A stretch of 64,000 nt of DNA from Panaeolus papilionaceus (lineage: Eukaryota; Basidiomycota; Agaricomycetes; Agaricales): NCBI GenBank assembly GCA_015501605.1, contig JADNRZ010000017.1, forward strand, positions 496,001 to 560,000. Reading direction: 5' to 3'. Numbering within the stretch: the first letter of the stretch is position 1; each line of letters opens with the position of its first letter. Positions 24,681 to 37,810 of this stretch are shown in pieces. The notes under the pieces are model-generated. The model was not told the DNA's origin, ran no database searches, and worked only from the letters and a program-made list of their open reading frames with translations. The translations under genes and the position numbers were made by a program.

Positions 24681-24966
24681 CACTTGTATATGACCTATAT
24701 CTACGAATTAAAAAATGCAGGAAACCAGTGTATATTTGTATCTGCTACTCTGCTTCTGTATAATAGTCCTCTGATAATTCTCCCTCTTCATTAGTCTATA
24801 CCATCAACGGAGTAGCTTAAGCGCCTTCAAGATCATAGGATTATTGATTACTCACCTGCACGTGGATAAACGGGGGAATCGCTTCTATCTCCATCGAAAT
24901 CACGGAAAAGACCTCCTCAAAAGACTGCAGTCCGATCATGCATCGACAGCGCGAATCATGATTCGC

Positions 24967-25916
24967 TCATCTGGCCAACTCAATTGTCAGGGCATCACTT
25001 AGCTCCTCCTGAAGCTCTCTGAACTCCTCGAGGCCTTCAAGACGGGATATTTCCAGACTGAGCGCGGAATACCACTCTGCGCATATCACCCGTCGCAGCT
25101 TCCGACTCGTCTTAAGATCTTCCTTGGGCATAACACCAAGCCCAAAGGTGTGTACGACCGCCGGACGGAACGAAAGATCTCCCTGAATCTTTCATGATAC
25201 AATGCCTATCGTTGTCGGTCACAAAGGTGTACGAAGTAAAAAGCTCATGACTCACCCATTGTGCGGCATCTTGGGGATGTATGCGGCGTATAACCTTCTT
25301 CAGTGGGTGGCACGAAGCACACTTCGCTGCGATATTGGCGATCGTCTTGTAGCCATGCTTCAAGGCATAGACGAGGACATCAATGGGGTAATCCTCGGCG
25401 AAGCCCCTATCATGATATCGATATCAGCTCGTTTGCTAGACGGACTAAGAGGATCACGATGACATGTACTCACAACATTCGAATCGAGCATACGTTCATC
25501 GCTGCAAAAATCAAGTACTTCTCAGCAGCTTCTGCCGCATCTGCCAATAAATTAAAAGGCAAGTCTGCGAGATCGGGAAACTTCTGCGGGACAAGGAACT
25601 GGAAGAGGACTTCCAGAGTGGCACCCGTCTCTGATAACTCGACTGGCTCTTCAACGTCGACCTGTAGCCCGTCTACTGCGAAGCCTTCGGCTAATGAACC
25701 TAAATACTTCTGGTACAAGCGGAATTTGATATCGTCGGAGGATATGAAAACAATGTCCGCGTCTAACTTATCAACTGATGCAGAAAAAGGACAGTCGATT
25801 AGTTTTTTTTGCAGAAGACACGCAGGCATTGGTAGAGGGAGATCACATTGGGAATGGTAACCCTCATCGATATCGACACCAACGTCAAATAATGATCCAA
25901 AGTCTGAGAAAGGCAT
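24967..25916 (-). CDS. BTB/POZ domain protein
   Basis: Exons 25474-25916, 25256-25406 and 24967-25188 give 271 residues. The core from about residue 45 reads DKLDADIVFISSDDIKF, then VELSETGATLEVLFQFLVP, PDLADLPFNLL and AEAAEKYLIFAAMNVC, the pattern of the BTB proteins expanded in Agaricomycetes. Exon 2 continues with FAEDYPIDVLVYALKHGY. BTB domains mediate dimerisation and can recruit cullin-3; the target is unknown. Codon phases agree across both introns. The first 40 residues are less typical, so the true start may lie a little downstream. Confidence 0.82.
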
Positions 25917-26405
25917 TGCTTAGTGTAGTGGCAGGATCAGTCTTCGATAGATGCAGTGTTCTGAATCGAGGCAAGCTTAAGGAGGGTTAGAAGTGTTGGC
26001 AGAGGATGGACACGTTGGCCTGATGGTATTTGTATTCATTGCTCTCCTTCAGTCGATTCAGGTCATGAAAGGATCGTTTAAGCTGCATGCCCATGGTTCT
26101 AACAAAATATTCTTTATAAATCTAGTGAGTAGCCATTCTTTGCACGAAAAAACAATGGAAAGATTGGATATGATAATGAGAGGGCCACAGCTTGAAAATA
26201 TCTGGGAAGTGAATCATATCACTGGCTATTAACTGACTTTGTCATTGACGCTCAAAGTTAAGTTGAGCACAAAGAAGAGAACGCACAAGGTCATTTTCAG
26301 GGTCTTGAAAGGCTACGCGACGCCCTCCAATTAACCTCGTGTATTCATTCCCGAACGGAGACATCCCGGGATCAAAGTGGTATTGGCGAGGGGTCATTTG
26401 CCTAA

Positions 26406-27837
26406 TTAACCGGTAGCAGTCGCATCATTGAGGAGCAACCGTTGACTAGCTTGGCGCCCGGTATTTATTTGATCTACCCATTGACGCACCTGTCCGACTC
26501 TGACACAAACTATCTGCTGAGGTACCTCAGTTGCCGACGCTCCATATATCAAGAAGGTTGTATGGGCGGGTCGATAGAATGGACGCAGGTTGATAACCTT
26601 GAGTGAGTCTAACTTCAATAACTCTGTAATTTCCTGGGAAGAGGCTATTCGTTAGCGCTCGATAGAGACTAGGTCAGGATGTGATATACCTCTGGGAAGA
26701 AGAACCCTTCCAGGTCGATATCAAGGGACACCTCTTGAAGCTGTGGGAAGGCTTTAACCACCTCTGACGTTCATAGAAGTGGTCAATTTGGCTCTCTGCG
26801 CATCGCGTGAATGGCTTACTTAGTATGGCCCCTTTCTGATGGGGTATGCCGTCCAACACTTGGAGCCTCTTGCAATGTTCTGTTACAACTTCAAGGAATG
26901 GCGATATCTCGGACAGACAAGGGTGATTGCACAAAGCGACAGCTGTACGGACGTTCGGAAAACACTTGAAGATTTCTACACCTCGGAAAGATATGAACGC
27001 GTGTTCGATTTGTGGGTAGACATTACCCTCGAAATGTTGGAGTATCTGGCTCGAGACAAGATTACGGGCATCGAAAACGAGCTGGAGTGTACGTAGATAC
27101 GGGAGATATCGTTCTAAAAGAATAATCGAGAGGACTTTGATGCGGCCCGCTTCTTGATCGAAGTCCGTTATCCAGAGGTTCATGGTCCTATTTGTAAATT
27201 ATAAAGATAAGCTCGAGCCAACAGCCACCTCTTAAAGTGAGAAGAAAGTCGCGCACGTTATGAGAGGACGAAGGTGAGAGCCTCCGTTCAGCAACCACCT
27301 GAAGCGTGAACTGATTGCCTCTGATGTTCGCTGCTTTTCCTTGAAAGTGGTGTCATGGACGACCAGAGGTAGCTTGAGTATTACACCATCCTTGCTCAAT
27401 ATCATATCTTTGGGGATATAGCGCTCCTGAGATACCGACAAAACTTCAAGCCGTGACCATAAGCGGGGCCAGAAGACTTCTCTAAGCTTCCGACAGGTGC
27501 GAGATAGAGACCACAAGGCTTTACGATGCTCATTGAAGGGGTAAGGATAAGGAACCTCGAGTATTGCTGGAATAAGTGGCTGAAGAAATTGTGATGAGAT
27601 TTCCCAGAGAATCTCTGGTGGGAGTGCTGGCAAACCAGTAGTATTCAATTTGTCGCGCTGGGCAGGGTACTTTAGTGCGCAAAGATCACGAATCCGTCTG
27701 CTTGCACGCTTGGGTGCACTCGAGGCTCGATTTTGGGCTGTAGCCGTACTGGAACACATAGGTGAAGTAGTCGAAACTCGTACAACGGGAAATTCCCAAG
27801 TTGAAGTTACGTTGCAGTTATCTGTCATCATTGACAT
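26406..27837 (-). CDS. F-box protein
   Basis: Exons 27257-27837, 26820-27187, 26690-26763 and 26406-26633 give 416 residues. The F-box at about residues 65-125 reads LPALPPEILWEISSQFL ... LWSLSRTCRKLREVFWPRLWSRLE. Downstream segments (YLPYLRTLQLVF, AFPQLQEVSLDIDLEGFFF, LDSLKVINLRPF) are leucine-rich repeat-like, as in other fungal F-box adaptors. The start is the first ATG after an upstream in-frame TTG. The donor at 27256 is GTGCGC, unusual but in perfect phase. Confidence 0.8.
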
Positions 27838-27859
27838 CCACAGATTCAGGGATCCCAAC

Positions 27860-28277
27860 TAAGTATAAACAAACGATGTTGAACAAATCGAAGTGATTTC
27901 GACTTAGAAGAGGGAGCGAAGATTGGCGTTAGCTGTTCCTTCGCTCAGTATAATTGGGTGTATTCAATCATATATACATGGGTTGTACAAGTGTAATAAC
28001 GGAGCTCAACAACAAATTTAGTGGGATAGTATTGATCCAATAAAGTTACGTAGATCTGTAAGTGGGTATTCCTTGGCTGTATGGTAAATAGACTGGCTAT
28101 TCAACCACGTCAATGGTGCGACAGAGAATAAAATTTAGGATAAAAAAGTGATACTTAATCTGTTGTATACTTAGGATTTGAGATCAGGTCAAAATGATAT
28201 TAGATAGTAGGGTCCTGATTTTTTTTTAATTTGTGCTGACGACCCAGGCGTTCTATAATCAAGGAGGTAGAGGTTGC
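27860..28277. other. AT-rich intergenic spacer
   Basis: No coding signal; separates two F-box genes on the same strand. Confidence 0.4.
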
Positions 28278-30373
28278 TCAATGAACGAAATGTTCCAATA
28301 GTGAAACGACTGACCTGCGATGGAATACCCAATATCCAGCCCCAGAGGGGTTGAGCAACACAGTCGAGTTCTTGAGACTGGCAGAGAGCTGTTCTCTGAT
28401 GCCTGTCCCACCTGACCCGGAGACGGACTCGTTGGACCTTCGAGCCTTAGTGTTTGAACGTGGATGACGACTTGTATTTTGGTCGCCTCTGACGTTTTTG
28501 CTCGACGGGAGTGGGAGAGCAGGGATGATTACACATCTCAACGCTGGGCATTGCACCATATATTGGTTTACCAGTGAGGCAAATGGGTTTGCCGGGCAAG
28601 CGTTCAAGCAGTGAGTCAAGTCCAGCTCGACGAGATTTGGTGTGCCATGCGGCGTTGGTAGACCCCAGCCATCCCAATCCCAATGGTCGTGTTGGGTTTC
28701 CACAGAATTCACTTGAGTCGATTGAAACATATTCGACAGACCATGCTTAATGATTAGTTTGGGTGATGCGCAGGCATTACTGCCAAGGATACTGAGCTTT
28801 TGGAGATGATTGAAGAGGGGCAACGATGTGTGAACATGGTGCAGAAAGTCCTGAAATCAATCTCTCAGGGTCTGTCATGCCGGAAAAGAGAGACTTTACA
28901 TACCTCGTCCATGCTCTCGATACGGATGACGAGTGTGCGAAGAGAGGGGAGTGTCCCTGCGATTGCGCTCAGCTGCGTCGATCCTACAAATAACCCCGAG
29001 GTAAACGCTGGAGAGCTAAATCCACGAGCTGATCCGCCATGGGATCGCTGGAAGGCGCATTGGACATGCTTCACCTTCTTGGGATCATCGGTGATGTTCA
29101 GAAGACGAGTGATCGAATTGGGATTTATGGTTCCGGCCGCTAGATGAATCGCAGGAGCCATCTGATTGACATAGGCAGGCGCTGTTGTTGGTATTTGAGG
29201 AGAGTGTGTTTGCGGATGTGGGGGAGGGGGGGTAACATGGTTGTTGGGCGATGAAACGTCGGTCCATGAAACCTTAAGCTTCTCGATAGGTCTCCCTTTG
29301 GCAAGATATTGGACCAGCTCAATAGGAGTCCTATCGGAATAAGATAGAGAAGTTAATTCTGGGAGTGCTTTCTTGAAGCTCGGATCGTTGCCTTCCAGTT
29401 GTTTACGAAGCATATCCTCCTTCCAGAACGCCTGGCTCGACTTTCGAACGTGCATGACGGTAAGTTCCTTCAACTTTCGCTGAGTTTGAAGGAACGAAGC
29501 CATACACTCCCCAAACTCGAGAGTTGTGCTGAAGGAAGTCAGCTGAAACGGCATCGGGGTCGGGGGGTGCTGCGACGCAGTGCTACCTGCTGCTCCTCCT
29601 GACACAGGTGAATGAGACAGCAACTTTCCTAAATGACGGTCGGAGCCTTCGGGGAATTGGAGCTTCAGCTCAAGGTGATCGAGATTGGAAAGGATCGAGA
29701 GTGCTGCCGCCACGATCGATATATATGACGTTGTCAACGCCGCGAGAGAGTTCGTAAGCGCAGCTGGAATCAAAGACAGTGTGATTGACTTGGGTGGTGT
29801 GAGCCTGTAAGTGCCAGAATTGACAGTGCCGGACTTGCCGGACATTGGAAAGGACAGAGATATGGATTTTGCGTGTCGCAACTGTCGATCGCGATGAATT
29901 TTATTGAGTTGCGCAAGTCGTGTGGAGTGTCGTTTGGACAGAGGTTGGCACATCCGCTGGTCTGTAAACACGAGGGACAGCGAATGAATATAGGACGGTA
30001 TGTCGCTTCCATCTAGGAAGCTGTGCGTTGGATTTGTCTGTTCTCCAAGCTTCGGCCTAGTATTATAGCTCTGCGACGTCGCATAGGCGCAAAGTGTAAG
30101 GAGCATATCGATTGTCGTATCTGCGTCCATGCGCGGAATATTGTGATAAAGAACACGTATTGCAGAGTGAGAGAGGTGACGTGAGGTATGTGTGAGATGA
30201 AAGAGGTCCGAGGAAGAACAGAAATTGAATATCTTCTCGAGGATTTCATTTGGGAGATGTTCAATTGAGGATGTCGTTGTGTCTGTCACATCGTGGGGAG
30301 CTTGATACGAAACGTTCTTCGACCTCTGTTTGCGCGAAAGGAGTGATGAGAGCTTGCTCAAGAGTGGATGCAT
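28278..30373 (-). CDS. F-box protein
   Basis: Exons 28904-30373 and 28278-28850 give 680 residues. The F-box lies at about residues 37-80 (IEHLPNEILEKIFNFCSSS ... HTSRHLSHSAIRVLYHNI). The middle contains leucine-rich strands and a Pro/His-rich low-complexity linker (about residues 370-400). The second exon continues LRR-like (FNHLQKLSILGSN, TPNLVELDLTHC). It differs from the other F-box genes in the window in lacking the WRNIALSTPELW motif, so it belongs to another subfamily. Substrate unknown. Confidence 0.85.
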
Positions 30374-30970
30374 AGTTGGAAGAGGAGGTGAAAGATGCCA
30401 TGCCAGAAAATTCCAGGAGGGCTGCCTTTGGAATACATAAAGTGGTTGTTGACTGCGTCCCTGCAGGCAAGTGTTGTCAAGTGTTTGTGGGACTCAACCA
30501 TTTCGATTACAAATGAACTGGGTGTGAAAACCAAGGCCTGTTGTGATGCTTGGCAAGTCGCCGCAGTGCTTCGAAGGGAAGCGCCCGTTTTGAGATTAAA
30601 ATGAATCCAAATTTGACAAATGGTAACATTTTTCAAATTTAAGGAGAGACCACGAGATTATAAGGAGCTAAATCCTGCACAAGATCTCCAGCGAGGCATG
30701 AAACTTCATTGATGATCCTTTGTTATTTCAGGACTCAATTTATATACTAGTACTGCCGAGATTAAGGTATGTCAAGGACAATATACAAGAGCTCGTAGCA
30801 CATAAGAGGTATGCAGCAGCCGCGAAGTGACTAGTCAGAATATACAACAAAGGCCGTATTAATAGGACCACTTCTGTGAATCGTGCCAACGGTCGCAAGA
30901 TCTTGATGTCCACATATCATAGCATGAGGCAAGGAGAGACTGATGGAAGAGTCCTTGATACGCCTAAGAG

Positions 30971-32272
30971 TTATCGCCTTATGCGAAAGATACTTTCGAT
31001 CTCTGCCTTTGCGGAGGCAAGAGGTGAGCGAGGTTTAGGTCGTCTCGGTGGCGTCTGCGATGCAGGTTGTGCTCTTGAAGTTAGGTTGGATAGGGGTGTT
31101 GCTGGTCGAACCACATCAAGAGGCCCGAACTCGGTCTCCATTTCTCTCAACATGACGTTAAGGTCGAGTTCGGCCTCGGCTTTCTCCCTAAGAAGTGTAT
31201 CCCTAAGTACTGGATCTTCCGATGTTGAGGGCATACTGAGCTCATCGTCGAGTGAGTAGCACTTCTGCTGTAGCTGATCGATCCTCTGCACAAGATTTTG
31301 ATGGAGTAGCTGGCAGAATGGAGAGTTTTTAATGCCCCCTTTTATGGTCTCGCTCTTCTCAAACTCGAACCACCTTGCAGTTACTGGGTCAATTCCGCAC
31401 ACGAAGCCGAGCAGGTGTAGGGCAGACTCTTGGTTATTCTCGAATTTGTAGACATGACAACCTGCACCAACGAAGTCCTTTCATCTCGTTTAAGCACAGA
31501 TAGAGTCAAAAAATATGGAACTCGTACATGCCAATAACCCGCCTTAAGCGCGTCATATCGCACATTAGCACGTTTCACGGATTCTTCGTTTGCTAGTTGA
31601 TCCCACATAGTGGTGACTATTGTTATGATCAAGCTTGTATTCTGGCCAGTGATCGCTTTGAAAATATCCATGCTGCGTTTCTTGCTTCCTGCAGTCCTTA
31701 TGTCCGTAATTCTGTCAAAAAATAGGATGCGTTGAATGGACGACTGTCCGCTGTCGATTGGAGTGGGAATTGCTTTTGAATGGTGAGGTATGAAGTGAAG
31801 ATGTGAAGGCTAACCTCGTCTTCATCCATTCTTCGACCATCTTTACGACCCTCATTTCAGACATTTTTCGATCACAGAAACCTGGAGTATCGATGAGATA
31901 AAGGCTCTGTCCTGAAATGTTACGTGCGTTGACGACTCGATATGCGACGATTTCATGTGTGACGCTCTCCAGTTGGTTGCCAGCAATTCCCAAGCGAGCA
32001 TGAGGTGCAAGCGACTCGATAAACTAAATGGAAATGGCTGGATGACAAGTCCACATATTACAGATCAACACTTACATGACTCTTTCCTGCCCCGGTCAGA
32101 CCCATGAGACTGCAATGTGCATGGACGGTCGATCAGAATGAGCGAAATACCGGGCAAAGGGTGAAAACGACATATACAGGAATATCCACCCGTTCGTAGC
32201 AATCATTTTGGGACCTTCCACCCTTTCTACTGTTACTTCACCTTCGATCTGTAAACTCGTGTAAGAGGCCAT
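30971..32272 (-). CDS. AIG1-like P-loop GTPase, copy 1
   Basis: Exons 32190-32272, 32076-32109, 31815-32023, 31528-31711 and 30971-31477 give 338 residues. The P-loop GLTGAGKS is at 31-38, DTPG at 84-87 (G3), and TTMWD stands in the place of a G4 motif. The C-terminus is helical (QKCYSLDDEL..., MLREMETEFG) and then basic/proline-rich. The family resembles AIG1/GIMAP-type septin-like GTPases, whose animal and plant members act in immunity or membrane traffic; the role in mushrooms is unknown. Exon phases (2, 0, 2, 0) are identical to those of copy 2 at 37811-39068, showing that the two genes are duplicates. Confidence 0.82.
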
Positions 32273-32673
32273 GATGGTTGTTGAGTTTGAAATTCTTGTC
32301 GAGCTCGACAACGAGGTGGAGTGAATTCAATAGCAACCTCCTCATTCGGAGATTATCAACCCCTGTCGCCGAGCTGCGGATATGACGGCCGGAGAGGTTT
32401 CCATATTCTTGACCAAACTTCAGTGTCGATAGAACAGCGAGCTTGACTGGATGAAATATGACTGACTGTATATATACTTAATAAATATGCATTTCCGAGT
32501 GTTCGGTCAGTTTAAAGTTATCATCAGGAATGCCTTATTGGACCCAACGACGCCATTCCGGTTCCTCGGCACTAACGCCCTCCTTAATTACTAAAGGGTG
32601 TCGAGAAATTGTTCGAATGACAAACTGTTATATGTACAAATTAAATGTCCAGATGTAAGTATTAGCGAAAATT

Positions 32674-34161
32674 TTAATTCGAGACTTCCGACGCCTTCTG
32701 TACCCTCGGCTTCGCAGGCTGGGGTCTCGAAACTCGTTCCAGAACATTGTTCCCCATAATGTCCAACATCCCGAACGCATCATCGCCCTGTTCATGATAT
32801 TGTTAGTGAATTCTCCATCAATATCGATCGAGTGAAATCGGCTTACGGCAAAGTTTGCTGGGAATCCAAGGTCGAACGGCACAACGCTTTCGAGATACTT
32901 CATCTGTTCATCCGAAAGGGTGATTTCCAATGCTTCGAGATTGGCGTTGAGGTGTTCGACCTTACGGCCGCCAACGATCGGAAATACATAGGTCGTCTTG
33001 TGGAGAAGGTATGCTATCGCGACTGTAAATAGAGTAAATGAGTTTCAGTTGATTAATACCTGCCAGACGATGCACTGGAGTGCGTCAACTGACCAGACGT
33101 GATATGTTTCGCTCCGACCTCGTCCGCAACCTTTTCTAAAGCGGCACAAACCAATTTCTCCTTATCGTTGCGAACCCATGCATCATCGAAGACCGTTCGA
33201 CCCTTCTCACCAGACTGGAGGCGACGTTCTTCTTCAGCGTCCGTGCGGATCTTTCCGCCAGCCAAAACATTCCAAGGCGCAAGGGCCATCCCTACGGGAA
33301 AAGCAAGTAAGAACTCACCTTGACACGCTGATTTAGACTGTACAAGCCACTCACCATTTGCGCGAGCCATCGGAATAATATCCCGTTCGAAATCGCGTGT
33401 CATAACGTTCCACATGCCCTGGTACACGACGAAAGGGGTCAAGTTGTGGTCCCGGGCATACTGATTTGCTTGTGCAACGGCCCAGGCAGGAGAGTCGGAT
33501 ACTCCCAGATATAAAACCTTTCCTTGAGTAACGAGGTTGTGGAGAGAGTTCATCATCTCTTCAATACTCGTGTTGAAATCCCACCAGTGCACATAAAGCA
33601 GGTCGATGTAGTCAGTGCGAAGGTTTTTGAGCGATTGTTCGACGGAAAGCTTGAGAGACTTCGAGTGATTCCCGAGGTATAGGATTTGATGAGTTTTCAA
33701 AGTATCTTCGCGAATCCTCCAATTATTCGAATACTAAAATAAAGCGAAAGTTAAATGGAATCATTTTGTTTCGCTGAGATGCACCCACCTTGGTTGCAAT
33801 AAACAACCTGTCACGGATCCCGCGTTGTTCGGCCCATTCTCCAATAAAGCGCTCGGACGACCCATCTTGACTGCACAAAAATGCATTAGCCTGACTGAAC
33901 CCAATGTTAGAGTATCATATATGGACCCTACTAGTTATTTGCTGTGTCAATAAAGTTTCCCCCTTTCTCAAAGTAAGCATCAAGGAGCTCGAAGCTAGCC
34001 TTCTTGTCCATGACTCCAAGGCCAGTATCGTGCCATTGGTCACCGATACTCATAGCACCGAGTTGGATGGGCGACAGATGCACTCCAGCACGTGGTGAGA
34101 GAAGGCGGTAGCGACCGAGTCCTGAAACAGGCGGTGGGCGTGAAGGGAAGACTTTATGCAT
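32674..34161 (-). CDS. Aldo-keto reductase (aryl-alcohol / norsolorinic-acid dehydrogenase-like)
   Basis: Exons 33932-34161, 33789-33870, 33355-33733, 33094-33291, 32847-33022 and 32674-32787 give 392 residues. The AKR catalytic tetrad is visible: Asp72 and Tyr77 (FIDTANNYQDGSSE), Lys104 (LFIATK) and His153 (LLYVHWWDF). Other AKR signatures include [18 protein letters not shown] and PIVGGRK near the C-terminus (NADP binding). Family members reduce aromatic aldehydes or polyketide ketones with NADPH in the cytosol. A decayed copy lies at 35530-36983, so this is the functional member of a duplicated pair. Confidence 0.9.
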
Positions 34162-34344
34162 AATAAGTAGTAGATTTGGCTAGTGGGTTGTGTGGTAGTG
34201 GAAGGTACTTTTGAGGGTATCTTGAGGTTTTATAACCACTCGCTTCATCTATAACTCAAGCATCGACGCGTCGCAGCGGCTTCCAAGGGTCGGCACATTC
34301 TCTAGACCACCACTGGCCGGAATTCTTTGGGCGATTCATTCGGA

Positions 34345-34640
34345 GCATTGGCGCTATGTACGGAAGTGATGAGTAAGGATTTGTGCCATGCGCGTGGATT
34401 TGACCTGCTGCCGGAAGGTCAACGTCAGCCTCAGGCCGCAACCCGTGGATCAAGTGCACTGAATTGGCTTCCAAACCATTTTAATGGCAAAGAAGCCATA
34501 CTCCTGAAGCTACATAAGCAGCTATTTACGGAAAATGATGGGGATGAGTAAGAAAGAAAATATGATACCTCATATGCATGTAAAGCTTCATGGGAGAGTT
34601 ACGATGGGGTTGGGGACTGAATACGAGTATTGCTGACTCT
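34345..34640. repeat. Diverged noncoding repeat R1
   Basis: Shares with segments near 35078-35345 and 37105-37385 an ordered series of short matches (gatgagtaaggat, ctgccgg-aaggtcaacgtcagc, gatggggatgagtaa). It lies upstream of the intact aldo-keto reductase gene. Confidence 0.5.
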
Positions 34641-34829
34641 TGACTGCTTAAATGACATCACGATACCACCTTTCTATTGCTCCCAGCCTTGCATATTTAT
34701 GTGACCGAGGCAAAGTAGAGGGTGCAATTGGCGCCGAGTGGCTATCCGCATATCGAGTGTATTAGCTTTATCGCACGACGATGAAAGCCAAAGAACTGGA
34801 ACAATCACACTCTAACAACAGTCAATCCT

Positions 34830-35070
34830 GTGCAATCTTGACAATCTGCTTCTATGATATTTTCGTATCAGCAAACCCGGGAGTATTGCTGAGATAGACG
34901 AGCCGGTTGGGGTCGGATTTATCCACGACGCTGTCCAGTTTTTACGATACTAGGTCTTGCGTAACCTCTTCTAAAAAGCTTTTTAACTATCTTTTCGTTG
35001 TCGTTGGTGAAGGACTCGTTGAACTGATGAACAGTGTCAATGCGAGAAACTTGAGATAAGGGATTGCAAT
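34830..35070 (-). pseudogene. AIG1-like GTPase fragment
   Basis: Reads as a broken piece of GTPase exon 3. NPNRLVYL, an altered G3 motif (NTPG instead of DTPG), FADTKIS, then a TAG stop and KQIVKIAQ. It aligns with the corresponding part of the intact copy at 37811-39068, and its upstream side resembles that gene's second intron and the start of its exon 3. The remainder of the gene is missing. Confidence 0.78.
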
Positions 35071-35077
35071 GAGAGTT

Positions 35078-35345
35078 GACAGTGTGCGGGAAAGTGATGA
35101 GTAAGGACATCCTCCTGCTGGAGTGTAAACGTCAACCTGCAAACTGTGGATAAAGTGGCTTCGACGCAATGTTATGAAGAGCAAATACGCCATGCTTACT
35201 CACCAGACCACATAAGCAACGCGTTCATCAGAAAATGACGGCAATGAGAAAAACGAGAACTTATCTCGACAATACTATCTTTATGCATAACAAGCATTAT
35301 GGGCGAGTAGGCTGAGGATACGGGGTCCTGAGCAACAATTCTTGA
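35078..35345. repeat. Diverged noncoding repeat R2
   Basis: Second copy of the spacer repeat, abutting the GTPase fragment. Recognised by aagtgatgagtaaggac and gtcaacctgcaaactgtggat, which match R1 and R3 with substitutions and gaps. Confidence 0.5.
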
Positions 35346-35529
35346 CTCTTAACTCGCCTCACAACGATATCACACAGAAAAATAACAGCAAGGAGACACG
35401 AATGGTGTTCTCATATCTCTGTCATAAAGCCCAAGTGAAGCCCTTGGCCTACTTCTGATAAGAGATGATCAAAAGGAATGCAAATCCAAGCAAGGTATTA
35501 CTTACCTAAAGTATGCATATTCTCAGTTC

Positions 35530-36983
35530 AAAGGTTCCGGCGCTTTCTGTACCCTCGGTTTAGCGGGTTGAGGTCTCGAAACTCGTTCCAGAACATTGTT
35601 CTCCATTATGTCCGAATTTCCGAACGCATCATCTCCCGTTAGTAGGTAGCGTTATGAATGAACAGTTGTCATCATCAGTCGATGAAATTAGACTCACAGT
35701 AAAGTTGGCTGAGGGTCCAAGGTCAAATGGCAAAATGCCTTCGAGGTACTTCACCTGATCGTCCAAAAGGGTGAATTCCGATGGTTTGAGATTGGTATAA
35801 AAGCTGTTCCACCTTGCGGCCCCGACAATCGGGAATACATAGGGCGTTTTATGAAGTATGCAATTGCGACTGAGAAATAGGATTTGAGTAATTTTTTTAA
35901 AATGTTAAAGTGCAATCGACGAACCAGATGTGATATGCTTTGCTCCGAACTCGCGCGCAACTTTCTCCAAAGCAGCACAGACCATCCTTTCTTGATCGTT
36001 GCGAAGCCATGCATCGCTGAAAGCTGTTCTACCCTGCCCACCAGACTTGAGACGATGTTCTTCATCCGCATCTAAACAAATTTTACCACCAGCAAGAACA
36101 GCCCAAGGGGCAAGGGCAAGCCCTACAAACACAATCTCAGCTTAAACGTCCGGAACCTGACCTGCAGCACACCACTCTGAACTCACCATTCGCACGAGCT
36201 ATAGGGATAACCTCCTGTTCGAAATCACGTTGCATAACGTTCCACCTTCCCTGGTACACGACAAAGGGAGTCAAGTTATGATCCAGGGGGTACTGGTTTG
36301 CCTGAGCAACAGCCCACGCAGGAGAATCTGACACCCCCAAATATAAAACCTTCCCTTGAGCAACGAGGTGGTGGACGGCGTTCATCATTTCTTCGATACT
36401 AGTTTGGAAATCCCACCATGAGCATAAAGAGGGTCAAGATAATGGGTGCGAAGATTCTTGAGTGATTTTTAACAGAAATCTTGAGCGACTTGGAGTGATT
36501 CCCAAGGTACGGGGTTTGATGAGCCGCCAGATGATCGCTGCGAATTTTCCAGTTGCAGGAATACTGAAATATGAGTGAGGTTAATGTGTACCAACATTCG
36601 GGTTCGTCGATATGCTCACCTTGCTTGCTATGAATAATCGGTGTCTGATGCGTTTTTGCTCGGCCCATTCTCCAATAAACCGCTCGGATGATCCATCTTG
36701 ACTGCATGAAATATCCATTAATATCACTCAATCCAATAATAAAATGGTGCTCACTAGTTGTTCGCTGTATTAATGAAGTTGCCCCCTTTCCGGCAGTACA
36801 CGTCAAGGAGCTCAAAGCTGGACTTCTTCTCCATGGCTCCTAGTCAGGTATCACTTCATTGGTCACCCATGATCATTACGCCAAGTTAAATGGAGGAGAG
36901 GTGCACCACCGCTCGTGATGGAAGCAGACGGTAGCGACCAAGCCCTGAAACGGGTGCTGGACGTGAAGGAAAAATTTCTGCAT
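35530..36983 (-). pseudogene. Decayed aldo-keto reductase copy
   Basis: Collinear with the intact gene at 32674-34161 over its whole length. It carries a one-base loss near the start (TTCCTTCACG for TTCCCTTCACG), in-frame stops where the intact gene reads IQLGAMS and DQWHD, and a frameshift after LKISVK. Later exons remain readable: [54 protein letters not shown]. It cannot make a full enzyme. Confidence 0.85.
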
Positions 36984-37104
36984 TGTAAGGGTGGATTAGA
37001 TGACGAACAGGTGTAGTTGTGATTTTTCGGGCCTTTAAAACTCACTGGCACCATTATTCGAGCATTGACGCGTCGCACCGGCTCCAAACTGTTTAAACAC
37101 TGCG

Positions 37105-37385
37105 AGACGCTGATGAGTGAGAGTAAATTCCATCCAGGAGGGGTCTTGTGAGTTCTGCCTGCTGCCGGGAGGTCAATGTCAGCTTGCAGACTGCGGGTGG
37201 ATCGACTAGCATGTCGTTCCAGCGGTTGAGGAGCCATATTATGCAGGCTAGGGAAGAAACCTATTCAATGTGGATGATGGGGATGAGTAAAGTGAGAAGA
37301 TAAATATATCTCAATGGTAGCATCATATGCGCGATAGGCTTCATGTGCGGTATGACTGCCAGTGAGTACTGAGGTTTGCAACGAG
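37105..37385. repeat. Diverged noncoding repeat R3
   Basis: Third copy of the spacer repeat, upstream of the decayed aldo-keto reductase (ctgctgccgggaggtcaatgtcagc, gatggggatgagtaa). Confidence 0.5.
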
Positions 37386-37810
37386 TCGGACGGCATACTG
37401 AGTAACCAGGCGCACTATGACCAGGCACACCTCTGAAGCGCTGTGATAAACGCTGGCAGTGACATGCTATCAAGACGATGCCCCACTTAAAAAAGAAGCA
37501 AAACCATTGTATCATTGCTAGAGATCGTGGACAATAAAACGTTGGTGATTTAATAACGACGATTTGACAAAGTTCAAAAGCGACCATTGGCATCTGCCGA
37601 ATGGCCGGACATTCAAATATCTGGACGGCATTTCAAACAGCCCGGCTAGTTCCGGATGAGATCTCCAGTTAAGAGCACCCTCTCAAACGGTTTAGAACGG
37701 TCTAATTACTGTTGCGACTCCTTATCCCGCTTTGGCGAGTTCTGCTTTCATTCTGTCCTAAACTCTAATCATACGAATTGTCGAATGATAATTGAATTCA
37801 GGAGGTCATC

